Source: Chionoecetes opilio (taxonomy: Eukaryota; Arthropoda; Malacostraca; Decapoda; Majidae). From it: a stretch of 64,000 bases of DNA. Location: the NCBI GenBank assembly GCA_016584305.1, contig JACEEZ010023664.1, forward strand, positions 424,501 through 488,500, given 5' to 3'. The position numbers and the translations under genes were made by a program. The notes beneath the pieces are model-generated. The model did no database searches, was not told where the DNA came from, and was given only the letters and a program-made list of their open reading frames with translations. Of the stretch, positions 1-11,061 are shown piece by piece; position 1 is the stretch's first letter; each line of letters starts with the position of its first letter.

Positions 1-206
1 CCCTTGCCTCCTACTGACGTTCCTGTATACCTCCCCCCTTGCCTCCTACTGACGTTCCTGTATACCTCCCCCCTTGCCTCCTACTGACGTTCCTGTATAC
101 CTCCCCCCTTGCCTCCTACTGACGTTCCTGTATACCTGCCCCCTTGCCTCCTACTGACGTTCCTGTATACCTCCCCCCTTGCCTCCTACTGACGTTCCCC
201 TCTCCC
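1..206 (+). repeat. 35-bp minisatellite upstream of a splice acceptor
   Basis: About 5.7 copies of a 35-bp unit containing TCCTACTGACGTTCC and a C-rich tract. TACTGAC fits the metazoan branch-point consensus. The final, shortened copy runs directly into CTCTCCCCCCAG, the acceptor of the exon at 212, so the array multiplies a branch-point and pyrimidine-tract module within the last bases of an intron. Confidence 0.9.
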
Positions 207-211
207 CCCAG

Positions 212-366
212 GCAAGAACAACACATGGAGTGACAGTGTGGCGCGCTCCTCGGCGACCCTTGCCGAGCGCATGTCCTCACCCACCGGCTCCACCATGTCT
301 GGCGTCCTGCATGAGAATGACTCTGTTCATGGGCACTTGAAGTTCCATCACCATGCACTGTGGTAA
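212..366 (+). CDS. unrecognised protein, probable terminal exon
   Basis: The exon begins after a strong acceptor (CTCTCCCCCCAG). It is open in one frame with a phase-1 start and reads KNNTWSDSVARSS, then a Ser/Thr-rich stretch, then HGHLKFHHHALW and TAA at 364-366. Codons are GC-rich, unlike the AT-rich sequence that follows, which supports coding. The same bases also form a possible donor (CTGTG|GTAAGG at 363), so it could be an internal exon ending at 362 rather than the last one. There is no catalytic motif, membrane segment or family signature that I recognise. The upstream exons lie outside the window, so no function is proposed. It is the only plus-strand coding exon I can support. Confidence 0.6.
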
Positions 367-2406
367 GGAATAACCCTGAGATCCATGTCCCCCCCGAGGC
401 CCTCTTGTGTGGGGGGGGGAGGGAAGCGTAGATTGCCAGCAGAGACTGAAGATGCAGCTACTGTAGTTTCACATTTTGCTACTATCATTCCTGCCAATAT
501 TAGAATGCACTACAATACTTAGGAAGACTATTATGATGTACAAGCTCAAAGGAGTTTTACAAGACTCTAGGAGACGATTTGAATACTTTGGGTGTGAAAT
601 CTCAAGTTGTGACTAATTTTAGAATAATTTATTTTATTGTAGTGTAACTAGTAGGCAGCAAGAAGCTTTACACGAAATCTATATGGTTGTCTCTAGAAGA
701 AAACTGTTGTGTTGGTATTGTGAAGTACCTTTTTATCACACACGTATCCATGGACGTCTTTGATCCGTTGAATGTAGATGTTCAGGCTTGTCAATTTATG
801 GAAGATTTAGTCTATGAATCTGAGGAAACGTTTTAATGTGTTAGGGAAAGTTTTTATGCACAGTATTTGTGGCCGCATTGTTATGTGTGAAGAGTAAAAC
901 TGATGACACGTGTGATGAAGTGAAAGTATAAGTTAGCGATGGCGAGAGGACATGAGGCAAGGCTGGCGTGATGACAGAGCACAGGTGTTGCCCAGACAAT
1001 GGTGTGGCTCAGGTGGTGGTTTGCATCCCACCACCTCCACCACACTGACCAGCAGGGAGACTCATGCCTGGTATTTAACACACGGTAATCACCCGCCACC
1101 TGCACGGCTCAGGTTCCTAACAGAAGAAGAAGTTTGAGGGAAGAAATATTTATTTATTTGTTGTTAATTCTGCTGTACATTGCATCAACAAGCAGCCATG
1201 TTGTGACGCCACCAGACAACCCGGTGTTGGCAGACCACTGGCGTCCACAGCCTGTTGGCGAGGCAAGCACCCTCCCTTTGTGTCTCACGTAGTGGCACGA
1301 GAGTTCCTTGCTCGGCATGGGTGTCACTAAAGGTGACAGTAATGAGTGTGCATTATACATGGAGTAAAGTAAAGATGATGGACTCCATCAGTGATAATGT
1401 ACATTGTGCAAACATTACACTTCAGCCATGCTAAGTGCTCAAGTCTGTTCTCCTCCTCAAGTTCTTTTTCCATGGAAAGAGTTATCACGCCATCACCCTT
1501 TTTTGTTGGCTTGTCACAAGCAGCAGTATTTGCTGAACATTTCTAACCCCAGATGACTCATGAAAAACTGGAAAGCTGAAATGACTGGTGACTATAATGT
1601 AATGACTCAAGTCTTGAGTCATTACTACAGCCAAGCCAAGCCATGTGTGTGTGTGTGTGTGTGTGGGGGTGGGGGAGTACACGGCTGCCACCACTGGGGG
1701 TGACTGTCCCCAGGCACCAAGACCATGGGTGTATGTGACACACAGCCCCTTGATGGATATAAGGGCACCATACATAGAACACTGTATGGGAACGGTACAT
1801 GGTAGAAAACCCCAGCAATGGGAAGGAGTATTGTGGTTTTACGACCAAGATAAATCTGCTTCACACATTACTGGTCAATATGTTTTTTGATGTGTCTTTT
1901 ACATGTAATTACATTTCCACTGACGCCCACACGATGCCGGCACACAGCACCTCAGGGCGGGGGTTGCCGCGTGTGGCGTGGGTGTACGGCACACAGCACC
2001 TCAGGGCGGGGGTTGCCGCGTGTGGCGTGGGTGTATTACTTAACGTACAACTTTTAAAGATCTGAAGACACTTTCCCTTGGATGGTGTCTTGCTGTGTGT
2101 GTTGTGTCTAGGAATGTCTTGCCAGGGTGGAGGCAGTGTACGCATGACGCACGCTCACACCTGAACCTTCATTCCTCGTTCATATCCTTCCCTCCTAGCT
2201 TTGAATTCCATTTTCCTGTGGCACAAATTGACTTCTATTTCCTTCCTTTCCTCATTTAGTCCACCACAGTGGCTCAGTAGCAACAAGTGTTAAGGCTTTG
2301 CATCAGCATCAGCGTTCTTCAAACACACTCCCTCGCTGCGGCCACAGTACATTCTTACAGGGAGGCAATTTGTATCATCAGTTACCTCGCTGCTGTCACA
2401 TTTGAA
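367..2406 (+). other. probable 3' UTR / intergenic sequence
   Basis: AT-rich sequence with no supported exon. It may start as the 3' UTR of the plus-strand gene. It contains a (TG)n run near 1645-1670 and two copies of a 49-bp GC-rich unit at 1938-2035. No clear polyadenylation site was decided. Confidence 0.4.
1938..2035. repeat. 49-bp tandem duplication
   Basis: Two near-perfect head-to-tail copies starting CGGCACACAGCACCTCAGG, GC-rich in an AT-rich neighbourhood. Confidence 0.9.
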
Positions 2407-2656
2407 TTCAGGCGCCTAGAACTGAAACGGCACAAGCGCCACTTTTAAAAAGCTGAGAAAAATGCGCTTAAAGTTTAATCTAAGAAAATCAAGATATGAA
2501 ACGGCACAAGCGCCACTTTTTATCAATGAAAAAAATGCACCTCAAGTGTTTTCAAAGTAAATCAGCAACAAATGAAGATATTGTAATGGGGTTTGTTTGC
2601 GTTTTTCTCAGTTTTTTAAAAGTGGCGCTTGTGCCGTTTCAATTCTAGGCGCCTGA
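2407..2656. mobile_element. MITE with TTCAGGCGCCTAG inverted ends
   Basis: About 45-bp terminal inverted repeats (TTCAGGCGCCTAGAA, then an AACGGCACAAGCGCCACTTT core), with a third internal copy of the AACGGCACAAGCGCC motif near 2500. A diverged duplicate of the flank at about 3147 lacks the element (ATTTGAATGATCTAG), which gives a paralogous empty site and suggests a short TGAA-type target duplication. Confidence 0.85.
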
Positions 2657-2736
2657 ATGATCTAGATGGGAAACAATTATCTTTCCTTTCCCCAATCAAA
2701 TTTTTAAGACTCGCTTCTGTTTCCTAGCCACATGCT

Positions 2737-2775
2737 TAACCCCATGAGGCCCAGAACGTAATTTTCATTGTAATA
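2737..2775. mobile_element. TTAA-MITE fragment
   Basis: Starts TTAACCCCATGAGGCCCAG, the end of the ~210-bp TTAA family found many times in this window. It is cut off by the inserted element at 2776. Confidence 0.8.
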
Positions 2776-3116
2776 CAGGTTGAAGTTCCCAAACTCGGCA
2801 ACCTCGGGACCAGCGCCGAGCCGAGTAATGGAATTTTCCGACTTTTAGAACGTAGATATATTAAGGGGAAAAAAAGCATGAAAATCACATGAAAAAATAA
2901 CAGTGTACACAACTCTACAGTCACAACACCACTGAACAATAGCAACAAACAAATCGGCGGGAGAAACCAAGCGGCCTAGTGTGGCACCTAGCGGCCGACC
3001 CGGCAACTACGCGCCGGGTTTTGGGTGTTCTGCCGCGTTTTGGAAAATCCGGAACCATAGCCGAGTTTTGGGTGTTGCCGAGTCTTGGGATGCCGAGTTT
3101 GGGAACTTCAACCTGT
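2776..3116 (-). mobile_element. Tigger-derived MITE
   Basis: Terminal inverted repeats CAGGTTGAAGTTCCCAAACT flanked by TA on both sides. The interior matches the longer copy at 15923-16367, which keeps the start of a pogo/Tigger transposase, so this is a non-autonomous deletion derivative. It is nested in the TTAA element. Confidence 0.9.
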
Positions 3117-3235
3117 ATAACCAAATTTAATTCATTATTTCAGGTAATTTGAATGATCTAGATGGGATCCAATTATGTCATTTCCTTTCCTGTATCAAAT
3201 TTTTCAGACACTTCTATCTTTCCTTGCCACATGCT

Positions 3236-3699
3236 TAAGGTATCTGAGTGTGTTCTGTTTCACCGAGGTACTTTGATCCACTCATTACGTGATGAAAACA
3301 AAGGGAGAATAATGATCTGATTATATGATAAGGCAGTGATGGAGACTGATCGGTCATAGATACTAATATTCCATAAATTGATAAGTCTCTATATGTATAT
3401 TTGACAGAGTGGAAAAAGAATGAATGGAAGTTAAATTAAATGTAACGGCGGGAAACTGATGTAAAAGTTGACTGTTTTGAAAGGTTGGTGAATTTTTTTT
3501 ATATATTTTAATGTTAATAGCGAGTTGTGAGTTTTAAAAATCTCTTATTAAAAAATCTCATAATGCTAATATTGACTCAAGGATCTCAGCCAAAGATAAC
3601 ATTTTATTGCAATGTGCTTCATGGTTAGGTTTGATTATCATGAAAATTACTGTATTACCAGTTACCCCATGCAGTAATTGACATGTAGGTACAGTATTG

Positions 3700-3730
<31 letters not shown>

Positions 3731-5747
3731 GCACCCTTGCCTGCCTCGGTGCCACATGTAGGGCCACTGTAGGCACTCACCAGGACTGCCACCGGTGTAC
3801 AGAGTCAGGCGTTACGTTGAGGTATGAATTGAAGTGTTTAGTGTTTTCTTGTATCACAGTAAGGGATTCACATTGGTTAGCTGCTGCCGCTCATCCATTG
3901 TTTCAGCACTCTAAGTATAGCTTCAAGCATAGCACCAGCCAGGGCTTTGTTTCTATCCAGTGTTTCCTCTCATACACTTGGGCACGTATACACACACACA
4001 CAACTAGGTAAATACACACATACATACAAGTCAAAATAAATCCACGGTGCTGCAAAGAGGCGGTCAGTGTGTTGCTTGACGGTTGGTGGTACGTATCCGT
4101 CTCTTCGGTGTGACTCAAAACTTCATTATTAAAGTAAAGATGGGGGCTTACGCTATGCTGCGCGTGGCCTCGGTGCTCATCTCCGTGGCATTAGGCCTTT
4201 GAGACTGTGGTGGATGAGAACCCGTTACCATGGGACACATTATTTCATTATTGCCAACCAAAAATAATGTCATTTGGTGCATTAGTCTGTGTGTTGCATC
4301 TGTACTGGCCTAACAAACTGCCCATCATAAGAACATAAGGAACATAAGTAAATAAGGAAGCTACAAAAGGCCGTGAGACCTACACGTGGTAGTTCCTGTA
4401 GGATGAAATTCATGTTCATTTCTGACTGTCGCTACGTGGCTTTAATCTTCATGTACATTTCTGAGGGTTCAAGGTAGTGGAGGTCCCGGTAATAGGGGCC
4501 GTTTTATTTCTCAAAGCAGATGTGTGCAACAAAATTGAGAACACTATTGGTTCGTGCACACCCTTGAAACAGGCAGACAGGGAGTCACTGCGCCTGGGGT
4601 GTTGGTGCTGCTGCCAAGAGTAGTGAGGAACATCGCTATTGTGAGGTGTAGACACCAGCCATGTGCAGTAAGGGGCGTCACTGTCTTAGTGGCTCTGAGT
4701 CAGGGAACTATAGGGAACTTCTTCCTATATGCGAACTAGGCGGTTGCACAGGGCCACCAAGGGGCCCCCAAGCTGCCATTATTATTATTAATTTTTTTTT
4801 AAGAATCTAGTCTCTTTTCCTCTTAAAGTGCACCAGATTGATGCATTTAGATATTAAAGGCGTGCCCCCGGACCACCTTAGAGGGCTTGGAATCCCCCCA
4901 CCATAGTTTTACAAAATAGGGCCCCAAAACCATTTTGCATAGGGCTCAAAAGGCTAGAAACGGCACTGCTTAGTCTTAAACAGCTCGTTGCATCAGAATG
5001 CCTCATTACTTTCTTCTGCTTCTGCAGCAGTTAACTGTTGAAGGGATGCAGGGGTGGTGGAGACGCGTTTGCAAATGTACAGTGGCGGAAGTGAATATGG
5101 TAATCACACAGACACACACACACACACACACACACACTAACAAAGCCCTGGTAACAGTGGATCTCTGAGACACACACACAACACACACTAACAAAGCCCT
5201 GGTCATAGTGTATCTCTGGCATCTCTCCCCTAAAGCTGCTACAGCCATACATAACCTATGATATTATTGCAACACCCCAGTAAGGACATGACCTGTGTGA
5301 GACGCATGATGTTTCTGTAAGGACTTTCTGAGTTTCAAGGAGCAGATCAGTGTGTGGGAAGCAGCGTGCCATCATAATGTGTGTGTGCATGTGACCTGTC
5401 AGGCTGAAGGCAGTGTGAACCAGGAGCTAAAACAGAGAACCAGTTAATACTTAAGTCTAAAATTCAATATGTGAAATAGTGAAATGACGCCTTAAATTAC
5501 ACACTTTTTACATATAGCTACTAGCCTACGTAGCCTTCCTTGCCTCACTAGCTGCCACGCATCCGAACATTCTGCCTTATATTCATTAGCTTATTGGGAA
5601 ATGCAAATAGTTAAAAGAATGTATACTATGGTGCAATACCTCTACAGTTTAGTTTAGGCTTTTATAAAAATCTGAACCACGATATTCGTATTCACATTTT
5701 TATTGGATTAATGGTTTTAATTTCTTGTATGGAGATAAGAGAACAGC
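3236..5747. other. intergenic, no supported gene
   Basis: Contains a (TG)n run at about 3701-3729, a LINE-tail fragment at about 4327-4401, two ~58-bp (CA)n-containing repeats at about 5100-5225 and a GC-rich patch at 4130-4250 that looks like a dispersed repeat. Open frames here are short and have no splice or family support. Confidence 0.5.
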
Positions 5748-5972
5748 TACCGTCACAACACTATAGTCGCCACTGCACTAATGTCGCCAGGTGCCATATA
5801 TTACAAATTTAAGCATCACTACAGGTTTGTATGTGCCACTGAAGAGGCATGCACAGTAGTTTATATTATGTACCTGTCTTCAGTGGCACATACAAGTGTG
5901 TAGTGATGTAAAAATTTGTAATATATGGCGCCTGGCGACATTAGTGCCGTGGCGATAGTGTTGTTGACGGTA
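5748..5972. mobile_element. palindromic MITE, family A (short form)
   Basis: Inverted ends TACCGTCACAACACTATAG and the matching GTTGTTGACGGTA, with nearly the whole 225 bp forming one foldback through TCTTCAGTGGCACATACA. Same family as 42590-42842 and related to the longer elements at 12626, 13314 and 17401. Confidence 0.9.
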
Positions 5973-7539
5973 CAGTAGTGGTATTGTGATGAGCAGCTAT
6001 GACTTAAAAGTGACTGCAATGGAAAGGTGCTTTGACACTCACACCAATAACTGACCCATGAGTGCTGTGAGGTGCACTGGTCTGTTGTTTAGGAAGATTA
6101 TCATGAACAGAATCACTAAAATGTATGTGACAGGGCATGCTGTACCAAAATTTGAGATAGGGCTTGGGCTTTTAACTGCTAATATACTACACAGATACTT
6201 TGCTTAACTGTAAATAAAACCTGTTTTGTAAAGGTGTGATATTTACAGAATGTAGCTTCGTAAAATTTTCCGTTGCTTTGTAGGTTTTGATTCCTTGGGA
6301 TGACTGAGAAATGTCCCCATGGAAAGCTGTACAAGTCTTGCAAAACTGTTCATCTGTTCACTAGTTATCTGACTCTTTCATGAACTATGAGGGAACCCAG
6401 GTCAACAAGGATGGCATCATGTCACGTAATGCATGAAATGTAAAGGTTTGGCAATGAAACCCTTTATCGCTGATTTCACTATTCTTACGGGCAAGGTAAT
6501 GCAAAATCAAGTAGGCTTCATATGCTGTTCCTGTTTATAAAATTGTTTTAAACACAGAATTTGGTATATTATGTTATGATTTATTAACACACAAGACAGG
6601 TGGATGTGCCCCAGGCCGGTGCTCACACCATCTGTGTGTGCTGTGCAGTACACGGCAATGCCAAAGCTTAGCAAGGAACACAGTAAGCTTGAGGCTGTGG
6701 TGAGGACGCTGAGTTTTCAAGCTTCCATATTATCTATCACTCAGTAAGATATACTAAATAGTTTGGAAGATTAACACACATTCAAATAGAAATGTCGTGC
6801 CACTGATTTTGTGTTTTCAATGGCAAGGTATAGTCCCCCGGAGCGCAGCCTTGATGTACCACCGGCCATGTTACAATGTGCCTAAACTTCTAAGCACAAC
6901 TTGGCTCTGGAGTTACCAGATGAAAATTGGTTGTGTTCTTTTGTGTTGCACGTATGCCTTTCAGTGTTGTGAGTCCCTGGTGTGAGGTAACTGGTGAACA
7001 GTGGCAGTGCTTTCAGGGCAAGGGAATGGATAACATGTGGAAAGTGTGTCTTGGTGTTACACTTCGGTTAACTTTTTCATTCGGTGTCTATTATAATTTT
7101 ATTAATTTATTATTATAGTGTTGTAAGCCTGAGTCGCTGTGGCTGTGGCTGTGTGGTGTTGGCTGCGGCGAGTCACCCGTCTGTGTGGTGAACATTAGGC
7201 CAAGGCACAAAATATTGTTTCAGAATTCTGAATTTTACTTGATGCTTTACTGCCAACAGATGGGCTGATGGACTTGTATGTCTGCAAGGACCACTGATAC
7301 TTGTTACATGTATTACAGATCATGAACTTTCCCATGCAATAAGGCCTGTGTGACAGACACTACAACGTTATTAATGTGACCAGAATGTAATATTCATCAT
7401 GGGAGTCTGGAGCTTCACCCAAAATACTTGATATATTTACATACAGTATTAGTTTTTATGAGTTCGAATATTCTCTTTGGCATCTGATATTTTTATTCAA
7501 TTATATTTTTTATTCTTTATATAATCCCTGCATTGTCTT
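5973..7539. other. intergenic, no supported gene
   Basis: AT-rich with no exon or repeat family recognised. An AATAAA followed by a TG-rich stretch near 6213-6240 is a possible plus-strand polyadenylation site, but nothing ties it to the exon at 212. Confidence 0.4.
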
Positions 7540-7990
7540 GCAAGTGAGATCTTTGCCATGGAGACCGCTCACTGCCGTCTACTTTCCCCGTCACCTCACA
7601 CACTCCTATCTCATGTCACGCTCCTCCCCAACCCTCTGCACACCCTGTCAAGTTCCTCTCACTGTCCAACATGTCCTAATATCCTGCCCCCATCTTACTC
7701 CTGCCCGTTCCAGTTCCTTCCCTCATTTGTCCTCCCTTTCCCGACCTCCCTGTCTTGCGGACATTCTCCCGGAATCCCCCTCCTTCTCCCTGGAAAATTT
7801 AACCTCCTTCCTCCAACAAATCCACATCCTACATCTGATCTAACCATCCTGCTGTAACATTCCGTTCTTTCCCCTTCCCTCATCGTTTCACTATTATTCT
7901 TTAACCCTGACCCTTTATATGCTTTACCATAGTGCCATATGACCTCTGATGTCTGGCACATTCACCTTTTTAGGCATTCAATCAATCAAT
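7540..7990 (+). mobile_element. LINE 3' end (Jockey-type C-terminus)
   Basis: The plus frame reads LTHSYLMSRSSPTLCTPCQ, then HVLISCPH, and ends at a stop at 7841-7843. The Cys/His cluster and the LTHSYL...C..C...H..ISCP pattern are typical of the C-terminal zinc-knuckle region of arthropod Jockey-like LINEs. A ~140-bp 3' UTR ends in a short (AATC)n tail near 7980-7990. Only the 3' end is present, so it is a 5'-truncated, non-functional copy. Confidence 0.75.
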
Positions 7991-9178
7991 CCAGCTGGCA
8001 GGCATCCTGGAGTGTTTGTTGGGAGGTCGGAGTGAGGCAAATATGTCTAAAAGTCAGTTGTGATCAAAAGCATCAGTGTTACAGCTTGCCGGGAGGGTGT
8101 GGCAGCTCCGGCAAGGCTGTGTATGCCAGGGCAATGCCTCTTTGCTTGCTCCGGGCAATATCAATGACAGGTGACACGTCTGTCTTCTATCCATGACTCT
8201 TTGCTTTAGGGCGGTCAAAGAGCTCTCTGTCTGTCTGGCCTGCTTGGTGGGAAACTATCATGAATACACGTGAAGGAATCATGTGCAGAAGCCCGTCTAA
8301 TTAGGGTTGTGAAGGTTTGTGATGAATCTATTACTGACTTCCACTTGTGTAAGGCATGTGAAGCATCCAGTGTGTTGCGAGTGTTGCCTCGGGACCCGGT
8401 GCAGTGCGGTGCGAGGGTTGGCAGTCTATTTGTAAACAAGTGCGGCTGTCTGTGCCGTGAGCACCCTAACACATAGGTAGCTACTTATTATTTAACTGTT
8501 TTTAATTCTTATTGTTTGGGGTACAATTGTAACCGTTAGAATTCCAGGTTTTATGTTAATATTTATGATGTCAAATGTGTGTATATATATATTATACATA
8601 TATAAATGACTGGCAGCAGTCTTTTTTTATTTTTCTAAATGGCCAATGCACCTTTTATGTACACCATTAATTAGGGTTTTCACAGAATTATGTTGCATGA
8701 CTGTGACAGCGACGGCCGGAAGGATCCGGACGTCAGGAACCGGCAATAAGTTGTCTGATTTTTTACATTACTAAATCACCTTTTTTTTTTCCCCCTTACA
8801 CACTGAAGCTTTAATCCCCGAATACTCTGTACCTATAATCTGTCATCAGTAAAATGTAACATTCCACCCGTCCTCTTTTTATGCCCTGCTGTGTGTTGTT
8901 GATACGGATGTCCTTCAGAAAACTGTTGCTTGCTTGTCTTTACCGTGCACCTCACTGCCTGTGTGTGTGGCTACTGAAGGCTGGGTACAGAGGGCCTGGG
9001 GTCACCACAGGGGTCAATATACACCCCCAGGGGGTTGATGAGACCTTCCAGGGGGTCAATAATGCCTTGGGGATCAAAAAGGGTCAACAAATACTGTAGC
9101 CATTTGGATGTTGCTCAAACATTTGGCGTAGCTGCAATTCAGGCAAGTCTTGAGATGTTTTTATATATATATATATAT
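7991..9178. other. intergenic, no supported gene
   Basis: Mixed composition with (TA)n runs near 8580-8605 and 9160-9180. No exon or repeat family could be supported. Confidence 0.45.
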
Positions 9179-9544
9179 AACCCTCGCTAACGAATTTTGG
9201 CTTTAATAAATTTTTAGTGTTTTGTGCCAGTGTGGTCTGTGTGGGGATTCAGTGAATAAGTTTGGTAAACACGGGACGGGGTTCAGTTCGGTGGTGGGCG
9301 GCCGAACATGTACACGCAGGTCAGTCAGTGTGTGCATGTAGTATTTGTGATGGCTGCATGTACGTAAGTATACGAACTTCCATCTAATTATTCTAATGTA
9401 ATGAACAAAGTTCATTATACACGGAAATTGTCGGAATAGCGAACTTTCACCTTTTTAACGAACAAGTTTGCTTTATGCGAAAAGTTCGGAACCCTCGGAT
9501 ATAACGTCGCCTTCCCCCTGTTGGTTTGTTAAAGTGAGGGTTTA
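9179..9544. mobile_element. MITE, pogo/Tigger-like ends
   Basis: Begins AACCCTCGCTAACGAA and ends TTTGTTAAAGTGAGGGTTT, imperfect inverted repeats flanking ~365 bp with no coding potential. Confidence 0.75.
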
Positions 9545-9586
9545 CTGTGTACTTTAATCGTAATATATAATGCAAATTGGTAATAC

Positions 9587-9664
9587 AGTAAAACCTCTCA
9601 CATTTGGACTAATTGGGCCAAGGAGTGGTCCGAGTAATGCAAGGATCCGAATAATGGGGGGATA

Positions 9665-9699
<35 letters not shown>

Positions 9700-9804
9700 C
9701 TAGGTGTATAATATATATATATAGCTAGGAAATTTCGACCCCTAAAAAAAAAAAAAAAAGAGGAGGTCCGAATAATGAGGGTCCGAATACGAGAAGTTTT
9801 ACTG
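9587..9804. mobile_element. MITE with CAGTAAAACCTC ends
   Basis: Starts CAGTAAAACCTCTC and ends GAGAAGTTTTACTG, flanked by TA on both sides. The interior holds repeated CCGAATAATG motifs and two long A-runs. A partial relative lies at 21891-22069. Confidence 0.85.
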
Positions 9805-10082
9805 TATTCATTTCGTATTTATGCATAAATAGTTTTGAAATAGTCCATACTATTTTATTTAACATTTTGTTTATTAATGTAATAGTAATAAATGGTTAGG
9901 GGTCAATAATGCAACAGAGATTTCCTGAAGGGGACAAAAAAAGTAACAGAAAGCCCGCCTGTGGCAGTGTTTTGAATGTGGTGAGACGGGACCTGATGGT
10001 TGCTTCCCTGCCGAGATACAAAACACTTCTCCACTTACCTCCACCTCAACACTGAGATTATTCCACTTGACAGATGTAGGAT

Positions 10083-10535
10083 GGAGACTTCTTCAAAATG
10101 ACACAAAGGACTGATTGACAATGAGTCCTTAATATAATACATCAAATATAAATACAAGTCAGACTTGTACTCTTACTTACACACACACGAGGGGACAAGT
10201 AACCCAGTGTGATGGAAACAAAATATATTCTCTGAAGTCTTTAAAATGCAACAAATGGCTGATTGACAATGAGTCCTTAATATAATACATGGCAAATATA
10301 AATATAAGTCAGACATGTACTCTTACTTACACACACACGAGGGGACAAGTAACCCAGTGTGATGGAAACAAAATATATTCTCTGAAGTCTTTAAAATGCA
10401 ACAAATGGCTGATTGACAATGAGTCCTTAATATAATACATGGCAAATATAAATATAAGTCAGACATGTATCCAGAGCTGGGCAATAAATACATTGAATGT
10501 ATTTAAATACTGCCCAGCCCTGCATGTACCCCTAC
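10083..10535. repeat. ~149-bp tandem repeat, about three copies
   Basis: Units share CTGATTGACAATGAGTCC and GAGGGGACAAGTAACCCAG. The third unit is interrupted by a 51-bp hAT-like element at 10472-10522. The other units show the empty site. Confidence 0.9.
10472..10522. mobile_element. 51-bp hAT-like micro-MITE
   Basis: Ends CAGAGCTGGGC and GCCCAGCCCTG, the same ends as the 5.5-kb element at 50210-55686. Flanked by CATGTATC and CATGTACC (7 of 8 identical), fitting an 8-bp hAT target duplication. Unoccupied sites exist in the neighbouring tandem units. Confidence 0.85.
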
Positions 10536-10734
10536 TTAAACACACGAGGGGAATTGTAACCCAGCGTGACGAGAAAAAATATATTCTCCCCCTCACTGTG
10601 AGAGAGTAAGGCACCCACACACTTGATCATTCCTGCTTGATCAAGAAGAAACATGAAACCAAAGACACTGCTTCCCCGAGGTCTGCTGACTGTACTCAAT
10701 CACTTCACAAGAAATAATGAAATAATGTGGTAAG

Positions 10735-10880
10735 AAATAATGTCATAATGATAATAATGTCATGTAGTAATACAATAACATAAATAACTGTTGTTTCACT
10801 GTAAGAAATAATGTCATAATGATAATAATGTCATATAATAATACAATAACATAAATAATGTTTCACTGTAAGAAATAATG
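10735..10880. repeat. ~70-bp tandem duplication
   Basis: Two copies beginning AAGAAATAATGTCATAATG and a partial third, AT-rich. Confidence 0.85.
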
Positions 10881-11061
10881 TTGGTATAGTAAAGCTATAC
10901 CCAATAATCCTCAACAGTATATTGACTAGCTTAAAATAATACAATTCAAAGACTACACTCTTAATAATACTTCTGAGACATGTTGGGGTGATTCAATAGC
11001 TGGGAAGACTACAACTAAGTGCAGTGTGACTTGGACGTCTGTAAGTCAGGGAGTGAGTGAG

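Larger units (their letters stand above)
2654..3235. repeat. ~85-bp direct duplication with insertions between the copies
   Basis: GAATGATCTAGATGGGA and the following ~80 bp occur at about 2655-2735 and again at about 3150-3235. The left copy ends at CACATGCTTAACCCC (TTAA element present) and the right copy at CACATGCTTAAGGTAT (no element). Confidence 0.85.
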
